From Rhyacophila brunnea (lineage: Eukaryota; Arthropoda; Insecta; Trichoptera; Rhyacophilidae): a DNA stretch of 64,000 bases. Shown here piece after piece: positions 1 through 12,600 of the stretch. The DNA lies in contig JAGYXB010001569.1 of NCBI GenBank assembly GCA_022495005.1, forward strand, positions 1,860,001-1,924,000. Reading direction: 5' to 3'. Within the stretch, counting starts at the first letter, position 1. The number at the start of each line of letters is the position of its first letter. The translations under genes were made by a program, and so were the position numbers. Below the pieces are notes generated by a model. That model worked only from the letters and a program-made list of their open reading frames with translations. It did no database searches and was not told the origin of the DNA.

Positions 1-1322
1 AGAACGAATAAAGCAACAAACATGCGAAATAGTAGAGCAGAAAGAACAGACGAACAAATCCAACAAGATAACAAAAACGTGCGTGTGAGCATGTCGCAAT
101 TGCGTGCATCTCAATCACAACAGGCACGAGCTGAACGAAATCAATAACGACAATTGGAACGGAGCCAAGCGCGCCGGTTCGTAGTCAACACACGCAGAGC
201 AAATGATTGACAACGCCAACAAGTACATCGAGCATTTACATCCGCTTCATTTCTTCGTCTCGCATTCGAGCACGAGCCAGATTTTGAATATTCCGCTCAT
301 CCGAAAGTGCTGATAGTGCTATGGACAAAGAATGTCTCCATTGTCATGCGCTCAAATTCAAACATGAGTCAGCCGGGATGTGTTGCACATCAGGAAAAGT
401 GCAACTACCAGAAATTGAGATACCACCAGAACCATTGAACGGCTTGCTCATCGGCACGGTTCCAGATTCAACTCTATTCCTGAAGTCCAATCGCACATTC
501 AATTCATGCTTCCAAATGACTTCGTTCGGAGCAACAGAAATAGTTCACAATACTGCGGCAATGGTCAACAATTCCATTCTACGTTCAAAATCAAAGGCCA
601 AGTATACTACAAAGTAGGCTCATTGCTGCCAATGCCAAACGAACCACATAATTTTTTACAAATCTACTTCATGGGCGGTGAGGATATCAATCATGTGGAT
701 GCACGTTGCGGCTACAATAGCCTCAATTCGCCTAATGCCAGGCGCATCGTCGGCGAACTGGACGCCCTGTTGAATGAGCACAATGAATTATTGAAATTCT
801 TCAAAGCACACATGCATGAATTGCAAAGAGACAATCACGCTATTGTCATCAATCCTGATAAAACACCAGCTGGAGACCACGTACGTCAATTCAATGCGAC
901 TGTTGTTGACGACATTGCTGGAATCATGGTTGGCGACCGCACATCGACGCGAGAAATCGTGATTCGAAGAAGAAACAATAATCTGGAGTTCATCGCTGAC
1001 ACACACCGTTCATAGGATGCTCTCCAATATCCGCTAATTTTCTGGAAGGGACAAGACGGATATTGCATAAACATTAAACAATGAGATCCTGTCACAGGTA
1101 ATTCATTCATTATGAACATCATTACTCATTTTAAATTGAGAAAATGAATGGTTGATGTTTTTTTTGTTTTTATCGGCGGTCATCGTCTACAGCACTCTAT
1201 TTCTCTTTCTGTCATAGATCCCATCCCCACACTTACGATACATTCGTTATTTTTTATTTAACAACCAAAATATTCACTAGAAATAATTTATATGGCAGAA
1301 CAACGTTTGCGGGGTCAGCTAG
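1..1322 (+). mobile_element. Helitron fragment, 3' end present
   Basis: The window opens inside a rolling-circle (Helitron) transposon. Its N-terminal helicase-protein remnant is described separately. The element ends in the motif GGGGTCAGCTAGT: CTAG at 1319-1322 followed by a host T at 1323. This agrees with the known Helitron rule of a 3' CTRR end inserted before T. The rest of the long Rep/helicase protein is missing between about 1090 and the terminus, so this is an internally deleted copy. The 5' end lies outside the window. No target duplication is expected for Helitrons. Confidence 0.75.
21..1091 (+). pseudogene. Helitron helicase-like N-terminal domain, frameshifted
   Basis: Two overlapping frames together match the Helitron_like_N region of Helitron Rep-helicase proteins. 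The first frame (from about 321) has the cysteine-rich start CLHCHALKFKHESAGMCC and then FNSCFQMTSFGA. The second (506-1015) continues with KIKGQVYYKVGSLLPMP, FLQIYFMGG, LNEHNELLKFFK and NPDKTPAGDHVRQFNA, ending at THRS followed by a stop. The same frame then resumes with DALQYPLIFWKGQDGY. The frame changes between about 540 and 570 and there is an in-frame stop at 1012-1014, so the gene is dead. Upstream, from 21, a Gln/Arg-rich stretch with stops fits the usual spacer before the domain. The downstream helicase domains are absent. These proteins nick and unwind DNA during rolling-circle transposition; this copy cannot make a working one. Confidence 0.85.
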
Positions 1323-1740
1323 TAATAATAATATTATATTATGTCCAATTATAACTAATACAACCATCCGTATTAAATTTACTTTTTCTTCTGTCATGTT
1401 GACAGTTCAAGAATTCCATACCCTGGCGAATTCATGTACTCAGCAGAAAATTTACCTAATTCATGAATAAGGCAACAGGCTTGACTATTACATGAATTAG
1501 CCAAAATTTTGCCCATTTCATGTAATAGTCAATTTCGCACATACATGGAATAGTCAATTTCGCACATACAAAATATGGTGAAAATTAAAACAGGTATTTC
1601 GTAAAAATAGTTTTTTTTGAGAAATTTGTACTAGCAAATTACAGTTTTATTTGTAATCAAAATCAAGTACTTATATACTAAATTATACATAAATTTATTA
1701 ACTAAATATTACACAGTAAATCACTTGACACAACCAGTTG

Positions 1741-2090
1741 TTCAGTGAGGCAGATATTCTTTAATGGCTTAGGATTCCTGGCTTCCCTGTGACCAAAAGC
1801 TTCAGTTTATGTGTCCCGGTTGCATTGGAGCACGGCACAATTTTGATCCGGTCCTTGGGCATTTTCCTCCCTGGTACATTACTTTCTTTGCGATGAACGT
1901 ATCTACGTTTTATGAAGGAGAAGTTTCTAAACTGCACCCGTCTCATCTGCGTCGTATACTTGTACGCGACGGACTACTGATTTTGACAATCGAATACCGG
2001 CGAATTATAGAGCTTGATATTGTGCTTTCATCTAGTAAAAATAATGGCGGATTATAGTAGTTGTCGGATAATCGAGCGGCGGATTACCGA
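1741..2090 (-). pseudogene. Tigger/pogo transposase DDE fragment
   Basis: On the minus strand a 61-codon open frame (1761-1946) carries PGRKMPKDRIKIVPCSNATG followed by THKLKLLVTGKP. This is the block after the first catalytic Asp in pogo/Tigger-type DDE transposases, where the family usually reads PGxKxSKDRxTxLxCxNAxGxHK. The remaining domains and catalytic residues are not present. The DNA just beyond (about 2058-2095) has the 'ataatcgagcggcggatt' type sequence often seen near Tigger ends, so I extend the remnant to there. Only a short fragment survives. Confidence 0.7.
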
Positions 2091-2206
2091 GAGTGTATTT
2101 ATATATTAGTACTGTACTAGTAATATAAGAATACTGTATATTTTTTCATTGATTTAGAGACAATGATGAAGGTAAAAGTTCAAATATATTATGATCACGT
2201 TACGTC

Positions 2207-2901
2207 ATGGGTGGCCAACCTTTTCAGCAGCCGGGCCAGATTCTAAAAATGAGATTTCCCACCGGGCCGCATACCGATTTTTTTTATAATACAAAACAAA
2301 AAAGAAATATATATTAATAAAATAAAACAAAAATCAGAATCAAACATATTTATTAGATTAGACTTTTTTTAAGTAATAAAAAACAAACAAAATAATATAA
2401 AAATAATAAATTTTAGTGAGAAGTTTGATTTTGCGTGGCAGAACTAAGTCCATGAATATCGATATCGAGTGAGGTTGTTCCTGCACGCAAACAGTTTTCC
2501 AAATGCACATCAATGATTCGTGTTTTCACTCGGGATTTGATATGCTTCATCCAAATAAAAAGCTGTTCTCACGTGTAAGTGTTTCCAAATAGCGAAGTCA
2601 TCATTAGAATATGTTTGTAAAATTCAGGATATTTCTCCTTGTCCAAATATGTTTTGTAAAACTCTTCCAAACCAACCTGATGGAATTTATTCTTTAACTG
2701 TTCATCGCAACATAGTTCACAATGTTCCATTTGTAAATTTCCTGGTAATAAATTCACGTCTACTGAGAATGGCCTAACAAATGCAGCAAAAAGCACACGG
2801 TGATTTTTAAAATCTTGAGCCAATCTCAATTTGTGAAATTAGCACATCTAGCGGCAGCATTTGATATTATTTTTATTTTCTCACTGGTCCACGGGCCACA
2901 A
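2207..2901 (-). mobile_element. Decayed hAT element with transposase remnant
   Basis: The left end reads CATGGGTGGCCAACCTTTTC, close to the common hAT terminus CAGGGGTGGCCAACCTTTT. The right end stops at GGGCCACAA. The flanks are GTTACGTC (2199-2206) and GTTACGTG (2902-2909), a 7/8 match consistent with an 8-bp hAT target duplication. The interior holds an AT-rich segment and the C-terminal part of a transposase on the minus strand. The right terminus is worn, so its exact limit is uncertain. Confidence 0.65.
2413..2829 (-). pseudogene. hAT transposase C-terminal (dimerisation) fragment
   Basis: An 86-codon frame contains FAAFVRPFSVDVNLLPGNLQ, CELCCDEQLKNKF, YKTYLDKEKYPEFYKHILMM and TSLFGNTYT. 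It then meets a TGA at 2569-2571 and continues in frame as EQLFIWMKHIKSRVKTRI, DVHLENCLRAGTTSLDIDIH to a stop at 2413. The order matches the C-terminal dimerisation region of the ZBED5/EPM2AIP1-like branch of hAT transposases, where SLFGSTYxCEQxFSxM is conserved. The TGA sits exactly where the conserved Cys is expected, so one base change probably created the stop. The N-terminal BED finger and catalytic core are missing. Confidence 0.8.
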
Positions 2902-2949
2902 GTTACGTGCTGTCACAGTAAGCTGCTGCTATGGGAAAAAAGTGTGTAA

Positions 2950-3900
2950 TGTCATTTTTTTGGTATTTTAAATTATTATCTATGGTCTGCAGGTTGGGTT
3001 CTGTTCAAAATATTATCAATGGATGCAATATCACAAGTAATTTTAACGTATGCACACGTAGATACTGTTGAAATCAATTGAAAACAGCATGAATAATGAA
3101 TAATAGTTCAAAATACTAATACATTAGAGTTGGCACTCTCCATCATAGAATTTATAGAGAGTGATCATTCAAAATATTCTACGGACTGACGAAACCACCG
3201 ACTAAATTTGTCACCGTAGCAGCATGACGTGACAGTACGTGACGTGATCACTGTTGGATCTTTGTTGGACTCCTAGATACCTATAAATGATTTAACACAA
3301 ATGAATGTTTGAATGTCCGCAGTGCAGAATGCAAAATGTTTGCCTATATGTTGGTTATTCACACTTTGATTGGTGCGCTACATGGTGGCCGAGCGTTACG
3401 TGTTCGATGACATTGTTGTGTTTCCCGAATTCGAATCCCGGTTCTGGCAACAAAATTCACATGCTATTTTTCAATGTGTATACATACCATTTTTAGAATC
3501 TAATCTAATTTTAAAATCTAGCTTTCGTTATGTTATTAAAATTTGGAGAGGTCCTAGTGCTATCTAAGAATCAAATGAACAAGGTACCATGAAGAGTGGA
3601 AGGAACTAGAGTCTCTATATCCAACAGTGGATCGATTCCAGTTGACAATGATGGTGACTATCATTAATACCAGAGAACACAGAATTAATTGGAACTGAAA
3701 TACCTGAAGAGTGTAGAGTAATAGGCAGCTAATCTCGAATGTGGAAGAATATGGGATAAACTTAAACAGGTGTCAACACTTGCTCTCAGTTGGTGCACTG
3801 ACTTAATCAATGGTTTATACGTAGTAGTTTTAGACTTCTATAATCGGAGATCCGACCTTATTACAGAGTATATTATGTAAAAATTAATGGGATGGGCATT
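2950..3900. other. Gene-less stretch with one repeat copy
   Basis: No coding exon was recognised. Short open frames at 3305-3567 have no family resemblance. From about 3737 the sequence resembles a dispersed repeat (gaatatgggataaacttaaa and following bases) that recurs near 16771, 23307, 53340 and 55077, and inverted near 62218. The unseen first exon of the KANSL2 gene could lie here, but I found no convincing start plus donor. Confidence 0.4.
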
Positions 3901-3917
3901 TACATTATACACAATAT

Positions 3918-6508
3918 CGAGGGTATACTTGCAGAACGCATTAAGTGAGTTTTTGCTGTTTTTCTGTTTTAAATGCCAAAATTCTTAGAATTTTACGCTC
4001 TACGTTCTGGTAAAACGCACTTAGTCATAGGATATACTGGTAAGAAAATAGAAACTGCATTAAGTCATATTGTTATTTTTTTATACTGACAGAAAGCATT
4101 ATATGACCTATAATGCGTTCTGTGTGTACAAAATACAGAACTTGTAACATGGCATATGCATTAAGTGTGACATAATGCATTCTGTCAGTACAAATTTTGT
4201 CAATAGATGTCACCATAGGGCATAGGCCATACCTTTGCAATTTTAATTCATCTGTCTTTAGTGATTAGTGAAACAATACAATGAACCATTTGAAGAATTT
4301 ATTAGAATGGCTTTGTATCAAAGAGCAAAACATAATATATTAAAGATGTGTTGGAGTTGTTCTTATGATTGCAAAAAAGATTACATTCTAAAAAATGTTG
4401 AGATTGAAATCCCCGTTGATAGAAAACCAAGGAATGAAAAAAGGAAATCCAGACAAAACTAAAGTGTTATTTCTTTTTCAAGAGTGGACAAAATTCAGAG
4501 TCTGAAATTTTTTTTTAGAGTACTTTACACATTTCAAATAGATCAGTAATTCACGCATTTAAAGGACAAGAAGACGTGGGAGTACAGTTTACGTTACACG
4601 ATCGTAGAGGTAAACATCCCCCTATTCACAAAACAAGCAATGAGAATTTAATCCATATAAAGTCTCATATAGAATCCTTCCCGTTTATGGAGTCACTACA
4701 CGAGAAAGGACATATATATATAAGGTAATATTTAGACAGTAAATTAACAATTTGCAAAATGTATAGCCTGTGTAAAGACTATTGCACAGAAAAAGGCGTA
4801 TCACCATTGACACAGATAACTTATCATAGAGTGTTCTGCAAAAATTATAATTTATCGTTTTTCAAACCAAAAAAGGACCAGTGCACATTTTGTAATAAAT
4901 ACAAAGTAAGTTGCCCCCAAGACATCATAATGGAAGAGGATTTTCAGAGTCATTTGAAAAGGAAAAATGAATGTCATTCTGAAAAAGAAAAAGATAAGGA
5001 TATGTCCAATAATGATTCCTTATTCATGACTGTAACATACGATCTTCAGAGTGTGTTACATATACCATATACAGAGGTTTCACTGCTCTATTATAAAAGA
5101 AAATTAAATATGTTTAACTTAATTATTTACGAAGGTCCAATGCCGAATAAAGGATTTTGTTTGGCTTGGACCGAAATAAATGGAAAGCGAGGGAGTTGCG
5201 AAATAGGAAGTTGTCTCATGTGGTATCTCAAGCAGCTTCCATCGAGTGTAACTGAAATATCTTTCTTCTCCGATACATGCAGAGGCCATAATAGTATCTG
5301 CTCTTTTCTTGAATCTATGGAATGCAATTCTATGCATAGTGCCATAGAAAACAGGTAAAAGTGTGCGTCGATTTATTGTGCCAATGACTAAATGATTTTT
5401 GAATGTCTCGTTTCATTTCGAAAAAGAAACCATACGAAGCAAGCGAGCTAAAATATACTGACTTTTATGACCTCAAAATCAGTTAATAAAAAATAAAAAC
5501 TTGGCGTAAATTGGCTAAAAATGAAATGTCTTAAATATGAAAAAGAAAAACCATTTACCATTCAATATAAATATAATTTTAGTGATGTGTACGAAACAAT
5601 AAACGTTTTAAAAATTAGAAATGCTTCGCGTATCAACCAAATTTGTTTTGTAGAAATCTAAAACATTCCACAATTATAATATAAAAATCCATTAAAAATA
5701 AGTTGTGCCAAAAAAAAGGATTTGTGTGAAAAAAGTGTAATACTGGACATTTTTCATTGGTGGTTTCAACAATTATCTGCCGAGAATAACAGCCATCCAG
5801 ACTTACTTCCGGAGCCCGATATAAATGATTCCGATGCCGAAAACGACGAATTATAATGAACATTCTTTTTTTTAAATATTAATACTGATACTAATCTAAT
5901 TGTTTTCATGAATAAGTGCAATGTGCAAGTGCAAGGAAATGCAAAGAATGTCAATCAGAATTAAGGCTAGTCGTAATATGTAGCATACAATGCAATCTGC
6001 ATACCCTTCAGAGAAATGTTATTGTAGTTTACGGTAAATAATTTAATTTAAAAAAAATCTGTTTAAAAATTATTGTGATTTACTATTATTTTCATTGTAG
6101 TTTTTCTATATTTCTCTAATTTGAAATAAATAATGTTATTTTCACTAAAAATATTATTTTTATTTGTATTATTATGTACCAATCTAATCATTAACATAAA
6201 AAATATAACAATAATGCATTGTCATTTATCTAATAATATGTCAAAGTTAGCGAATAGTTACTGACAGAATGCATTATGTCAGCGGTCACATTACATTTAC
6301 ATTTTTTTTAAAATATCCATACAACTTATCAACATCAAATCTTATGTTTTGTATGCCAAAAAGGTTATTCTTTATAATGTAGAAAAAAAATATGTAAAAC
6401 ATTTAACATTCTACGTGGGAGAAAGCTTTGAAAAAAAAATTAAGCTATTAATGCGATTATCTCAGAACTTGTTTTAATGACTTAATGCTTTCTGTCAGTA
6501 TACCCTCG
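3918..6508 (+). mobile_element. 2.6-kb TIR transposon carrying a DUF7869-like transposase
   Basis: The ends are inverted repeats: left CGAGGGTATACTTGCAGAAC then GCATTAAGT, right (reverse complement) CGAGGGTATACTGACAGAAA then GCATTAAGT. Each end is bordered by ATAT (3914-3917 and 6509-6512), which reads as a 4-bp target duplication, although a palindromic AT motif leaves this ambiguous. The sequence GCATTA next to TTCTGTCAGTA recurs in both orientations inside the left end (about 4050-4200) and right end (about 6255-6300). These look like subterminal transposase-binding repeats. The interior is one decayed gene. A 4-bp duplication would suit the Sola superfamily, but I cannot assign the superfamily from sequence alone. 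Confidence 0.8.
4268..5853 (+). pseudogene. Broken DUF7869-like (probable transposase) gene
   Basis: The pieces match, in order, a protein family seen in many insect genomes and tied to transposons. First come the N-terminal open frame 4268-4462 and a DRRGKHPPIHKTSNE / ESFPFMESLHEKG block near 4600-4710. The main frame is 4759-5358: YHRVFCKNYNLSFFKPKKDQ, CTFCNKYKVSCP, LFMTVTYDLQSVLHIPYTEV, SLLYYKRKLNMFNL, EIGSCLMWYLKQ, FFSDTCRGHN and ECNSMHSAIEN. A C-terminal block near 5430-5640 has YTDFYDLKIS, NWLKMKCLKYEKEKPFTIQY and an acidic tail ending at 5853. Frames change several times, and the stretch between CRGHN and ECNSMHS is shorter than I recall for the family, so the gene appears internally deleted. 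The DxxxGHN block plausibly carries a catalytic acid, but that is inference. Confidence 0.75.
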
Positions 6509-6698
6509 ATATATACTTTTTAAAATAACATGACTCGACTCGGGACGGAATATATCATTATCCACAGCACTTAGTCCTTTTAATAATTGACACCACCAAT
6601 AAAAGTTGTGTATCACTGTTACAGTACAAGTTTTTGCTTTGGCTATCACCGGATATAATCTTACCGTTGCTATATTTCAATGTATAATCTCGTTTTAG

Positions 6699-9600
6699 AT
6701 CCACGTTGAAATAGAAAAACGGACCAAAGCCTGCGGTCACAAACGCTATACGTGTCACTTGCCGCGGCTCGAGGGATACACGCGATGCAACCAACACATT
6801 CTGGACGAGCCGTCGGCGCCTTACCGAAGATGCCGATACAACGGAGTGCACAGATGCGATCAGCCCGCTCCTATCTCCAATAACAAAAGAGATGCCGGGT
6901 AATAAATAGTATATTGCTATATACTCTGAAAAACAATTTACACGACAGTCATACCAACTTAAATTTTCGCCGAATTACTAATTATTGTAGATAACCGCGT
7001 TGTGTTTGGAATTGCTTCCGTGTTGATTGTTAATAATAGCTCTGATGGTGTTGATTAGTTTTTAAAATCCAATTAAACCCTCGATTGGTAAAGCACATTG
7101 GGGCGTATCCAATGGGTGCAGGTTTTTGAGTCTCACCGGGCACCGTATTTTTTAAATATTTTTAATAGGTATATGTCTGAGCTGTTTTCAAATTATGTAT
7201 TATGCGTTTAAACAGGGTTATTCTAAGTTCAATGAAAACAAAATATAAGTATGACTAACAAAGTGTGCACTATCTATGATGGATTTCCATAGCCTATATC
7301 GACTCTTTGCCACCGGCATGATCACCTGGGTTGGCCGGTGGCCAGTTGTAACACAAGGGGAGATGATGAGACCTCAACTCTTTACTGACAGACGGGAGAA
7401 GGCTTAGACTTAAACAGTCGCAAATTATCACAAAGAGCTCGTTTTGATCCTGCCGTAACTATGATTGCGACTCTCGAACTCGGGCCAATCACAGCGTCGC
7501 TCGTTGATTAATCACCGTGCGCGTTTTCCCTCCAAACACCTTACGCCGTTCAAATGTCACGACCCAATCATTGTCAAGCGCGCGTAACTCTCATATTTTG
7601 AATATTTCTGACGTAAATCGCGGGAAAGAGAAATGTAAATGCGGGTATTAAATGTACTGAAATACATCGGGACTGAAAAAATTACACGCAATTGCCGGGA
7701 AAACATGAATTCCGGGCACGTAAAAACGAGGTTATACTGTATCTTGATCTGACCTCAGTTATTTACGAATGACCCTCAATGTTATGTCGGGGAGAATTTA
7801 TACTAAGTACTGTGCGCCTTATATATATTGACATCTACGTCATGGCATTGCAATTACAGTATTACGCCACGTGCTTTTTGCATGGTGGCGGTATTGCAAT
7901 AGTTTTAGTTCCAGAAACGACAGCGATGACAAATGTATATCTCAATATAAAAGCCGCAGTCTAGATTAATGATTTGAATGCAGTAAAATTGAAATGATTC
8001 TAGATAAAACAATGACCATCTGAAGAGGTTTTAATTGAAATCTCATACTGTACTTTACAAGTTATAAATCGAATCATAATTTTGTTATGTTGTCTTTCTC
8101 TACAGATTTTGCTTCGAGCATGCCCGGACGGCAATGGGACTCCGTGCTCGATCACTTTCCAAACCGACCCCCAAACCGTCAGCCGAGACCAGTTTGCTTT
8201 CTCTCACACACCACGTTATGTGAGTATTGAGCAATCGCCCATATTTCTTATCTTTGAATGCCCTGGACACAGACATTTGTCACGACACCAATGAAATTGT
8301 TTTCCCAACTGGGCAGTGATAATATGAATTAATCCATAGTTATTCAACCCGGCTAAACGTCGTTAAACAATATTTGTCATCAAACAAAGATACAGTGATT
8401 TTTTTAATCCATGGTTAAGAAAAATAAGAAATGGGCTGACATATTGGGTGCATCCGTCAATTAGAAAATATGATTAAAGAGCATCCAACTTTTATCGTCT
8501 TTTCACGTGTCAGTCAACTAATATTTCTTCGTTTTGTATTTGCAGTCCAGAAAGAGTCCGTACGGCATCCTCCGCATCGCAGGTGTCAGTTGTGAGTGAA
8601 GCGTCCGACCCTTACGACTTGCCGGCAGTGCAAGCCCCGGATCCCTTCAGTAAGCTCATTACACCTTCTCTTGAAGATTTTTAATTTTCATACAAATCCT
8701 GAATTGATGAGTACCCACTCCCAATTGTTTTGTTTACAAAATCATTTACATTACTGCATATCATCAGCATTATATATATTATTAAAACGCGAAAATAGTT
8801 GCTAGATGCCGGCTTCGCCATGTTTCAATGAGCCAACTCGCAGAGCAGAATATCAGTTTTTCTACGCCGACCAATAAAACTACACTAAAAACCAGAACCG
8901 CCTCAAGGGTGCCAGCTCAAAATTCCTCCCCTCCCCCCGAAGAAAGCAAAGTTGAAATAATTATTTTATTGCCATCAAAATAATCATATTACAATAACAA
9001 AAATGGTGTTCGAATTTAGAACTGAGCTCATCACAGTATAAAAAATACTGCATGATGTGTCAAATTTTGGCATGTGGTGCCATCACTAAGCGGACAACTT
9101 ATATTGGTTTATCCATATATCCAGTGTGGGTGATTGATGGAGCATGGAAGCATAATTTAGAAAATAATATTTAATATGGAAGAGATATTCATTTTCGGGC
9201 TTTGCCGCCCCCTGAATCCTGGTGATTCGCACCCCTAACACAACCGCTTGACGCATCCTTGCTAAAAATGTATGGATTCTCTCTAGATATAATCCAAACT
9301 CTGATTTTTATCATATTTACTGCCCACAATCCCCAGCTGTGAATATGTTTTATTAAAATGTGTATACAAGGAATAATCGTGTTTGTACTAAATGAGTGTG
9401 CTGATGTATAAATTTGTGGATGGATTTTTAAAATGTTTGTAGAACAAGTCGATGCACGCATCGTCAACGCGAGCATCGGACCCAACATCTTGGATTGCTG
9501 GACCAGTTCCAGTGGAAGCGAGGATGACATGGAAAACCTCTGCAGGGTCGGGGGGGCCGATGAAGATTCTTCCGGCGCCGAAGACACGCTGCTCGATACT

Positions 9601-12600
9601 AAACCATTAAGGTATTGCACCCTTGTTACCATTTTAACTGCAGTTAAGAAAGCACCAAGGCCTGAACAAAAACGAACCATAAGTGCGAGTGAGAAAGCAT
9701 TCGGCACGATTATATCTCCGCAATATGCCTTAGAGTAAGATAAAACTACTGTCCGACAAGAAGATCTAGGCAATAACCGGAAGTCATTAGTGCGGTTAAA
9801 AGTAGGAGGAGCATGTTAGTTCACAGTTTTAACACGTGGACAACTCGTCGCTAACCGGAAGGCGCTTCGATCGAAGTGCGGTTAAAAATAGGAGGAGCTT
9901 GTTAGTTCACAGTTTTAACACGTAGCCAAGATCTTGTTGGACAATATGTACATATTGATTTGGATGATTACAGTCATTTATAAAATGCGAGCATGTGTTG
10001 CTGAAATTTATTGCTTTCGTGTTAAATATAAAGTTAGTGGTAATTATTTTTAGTTAATTTAGTAGAAAATATGGTTAACTATGTTGTGTTTAAATTTGGT
10101 GGCCGTACTGAAAAGCAACATGATGGTTTAAGGTTCTACTCTGCGTTATATGCCAGAAACACGGCTTCATTTTGCCGAACAATACCTACTCTCTTTATAT
10201 TATTACTCTGAGTGAAGTTTCGATCCCACGTACGACACAAATTACATTTCTTTTTTTCCAGTGTTTGATCCAAAACGAGTGAGTTAATGAGGTATGTAAA
10301 TGGTTGACAACTTTTTATCGTGCCATACGCTAACGGTGGTCGGTCACCATCAGGGCGATCTTTACTTTATCATCTACTAGCCGGAACAGTTGACAAAAAT
10401 CCATTGCAGAATCCCATATGCTCCGCTTAGGAGAAAAAATTGTACATAAAACATTGTGTGTATTGGCCAACCTTGTTGGTAATGTGATCAGTATAGGAAA
10501 TCCTCATCATATGTCGATACAGCCACATCTTGTATGTCACTATATATTGAATAATTGGTGCTTTTTTTTGTCCAGGTTTGCTGGCATCTACACATCCGAA
10601 GAGGCGGTACGGGAGACAGGCACAATACTTCGACGACTCCAAGCCCTTTACCTGGAGCAACTGTCACTACTCTCATTTAAGCTAAAAGAAGCGAGACGAA
10701 CATATCTGGAATCGTTGAAGGTTGAGCGTGAAACAAGATGTGAGTCTTTCTGCGTCACGTCTTTATCAACAATATTCTTAATTCACATTTTTTATACAAC
10801 CGTCAATAGAAAAGTAATGACCTAGTGTTCTAGTATTACTTGAATAACTTGACTGAATGATAATCAACATTTTCAGGTAGCATATATATGCAGGGGGCTC
10901 AGGGTGCAGAGGATCGCGTGCAGTTGGCGAAACTGAAAGCCATGTCGTCTTACAGAAAGAGACACGGAGTGGACGCCATCCTGCACAGGAAACTGCACGA
11001 TAAACGAGCCAAGGTATTATATTCTCGGTGGTCTATATATTGCCTCCTCCTCCGTCCAAAGCTGGATGCAGGAATTTGCTCAAATAAATATGAAAGGCAT
11101 ATCTAACGGTTACGTGTAAATTGTACGTAAAACATTTCACAGTGAGCTTTCTTATCGGAAAGAGATGACCGTATACTATTCTTTTCTTCTTCTTTCGACC
11201 ATGTCCGATCCTAATAAGATCATATGGGCCTCTAAAGTGCGGAGGTTTGTATTAACAGATTTTTGTTTTTACGAGAAATGGATGTCAGCCACTTGCTCAA
11301 CCTATTAGGTCCATACTCTGACTCATACACAAATTGAAAAACAATATGTGTACTTGCCAGACCCAGGATTTGAACCTGGGACCCACGAAGCTATAGGCCG
11401 ACGCTTAATCCGCGTGGCCATCGTGGGAGATACCTAATTACCAATAATACATTCAATAGGCGTATAAATCGTCAATACTGTGAAAATGGCATAGGGTGAC
11501 GTGTTGAGAATTTAATAGAATAAACTAATGACAAATGTCAATATAGCTGTATGGTATGGAGATGTGCATGCTGGGCAGAATGAATATCATCCAGTACTAA
11601 CCAATGGGTAGAAATCATTTCGAAGGTAAACCTAGAGACCGACGGATCGATGCAATAGCTTATTTCTGCAGAAGTACATGGCAACGCAATGCACATGACC
11701 AATAAGTGCGGAATTAGCTTGGAGAGGTCTTCATTCTGCAGTGGATAGATTCTAGCTGATAATATTGTAGCACTTAAATGTCACGGATATTTGTTATCAT
11801 ACTTTGTTTTGTGTCCTCGACGTTTGGGTAGATTATTTTATAAATTATCATCAAACGCTGTCTTATATTGAAGGTATCAGAGGGTCCAGCATCGGCCCGC
11901 GGCACTGTGTCCGGCAGCAGGTGCTGCTTCACGGAAGGCGGGGTGAAATGCATCAAGGTAGCTGTGCCTTCCACAAGACACTGCCCCAAGCACATTCTCA
12001 ATGACAGACACCAGGTAACTTAATCATACAAAATGTTTAAGGCCATGCATTAGTTGAGGCACGGTCTAAAAAGATCGTCGCTAGGCGATGCGCGGATTGC
12101 GGGTGGCGGGTGAAAATGACGCCTGTCAAACGAAATATTAATTGTCATATAAATCCAACATACGTCCATTTTATGTTCTGTTTATTGTTCTATTAGTAAC
12201 AATAATAATATATTCATTGACATGTTTTCTTTTTAAAGTAAATGGGTAACGTTTTTAGTCATCTTTACACGATTTTAGAATTAATTGACCCGTCGCCATC
12301 ACGCAGCAAAGTGACGTGTTCCCGGGTCAACATTCTCTCAGTGAATGGCAGCGAGTCCAAAATTTCGTCGCGCGTACAGTTGAAAATTATTTGGCGTTTC
12401 ACTGATGCGTCACCTTAAGTGGTTATCAAGCTTGAATTTAATGTTTCAATCAATATTAAGCTTTCTATCGTCATCCTCTTAGAGTAACAGTTGTTCTAAT
12501 AACTAACAACTGATCCTCGTAGAACAGGTAAGTCCAACTTTAAGTAGACTGTGATCTACCGACCAACTTTTCGACCATGTCCGATCCTAATAAGATCATA

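Noticed and set aside
5119..5345. Two 72-codon minus-strand frames
   Set aside because: Both are shadows of the DUF7869-like frame on the plus strand.
9189..9773. 194-codon minus-strand open frame
   Set aside because: It lies antisense over KANSL2 exon 4 (9443-9611) and its intron and has no family motif. The plus-strand exon explains the lack of stops.
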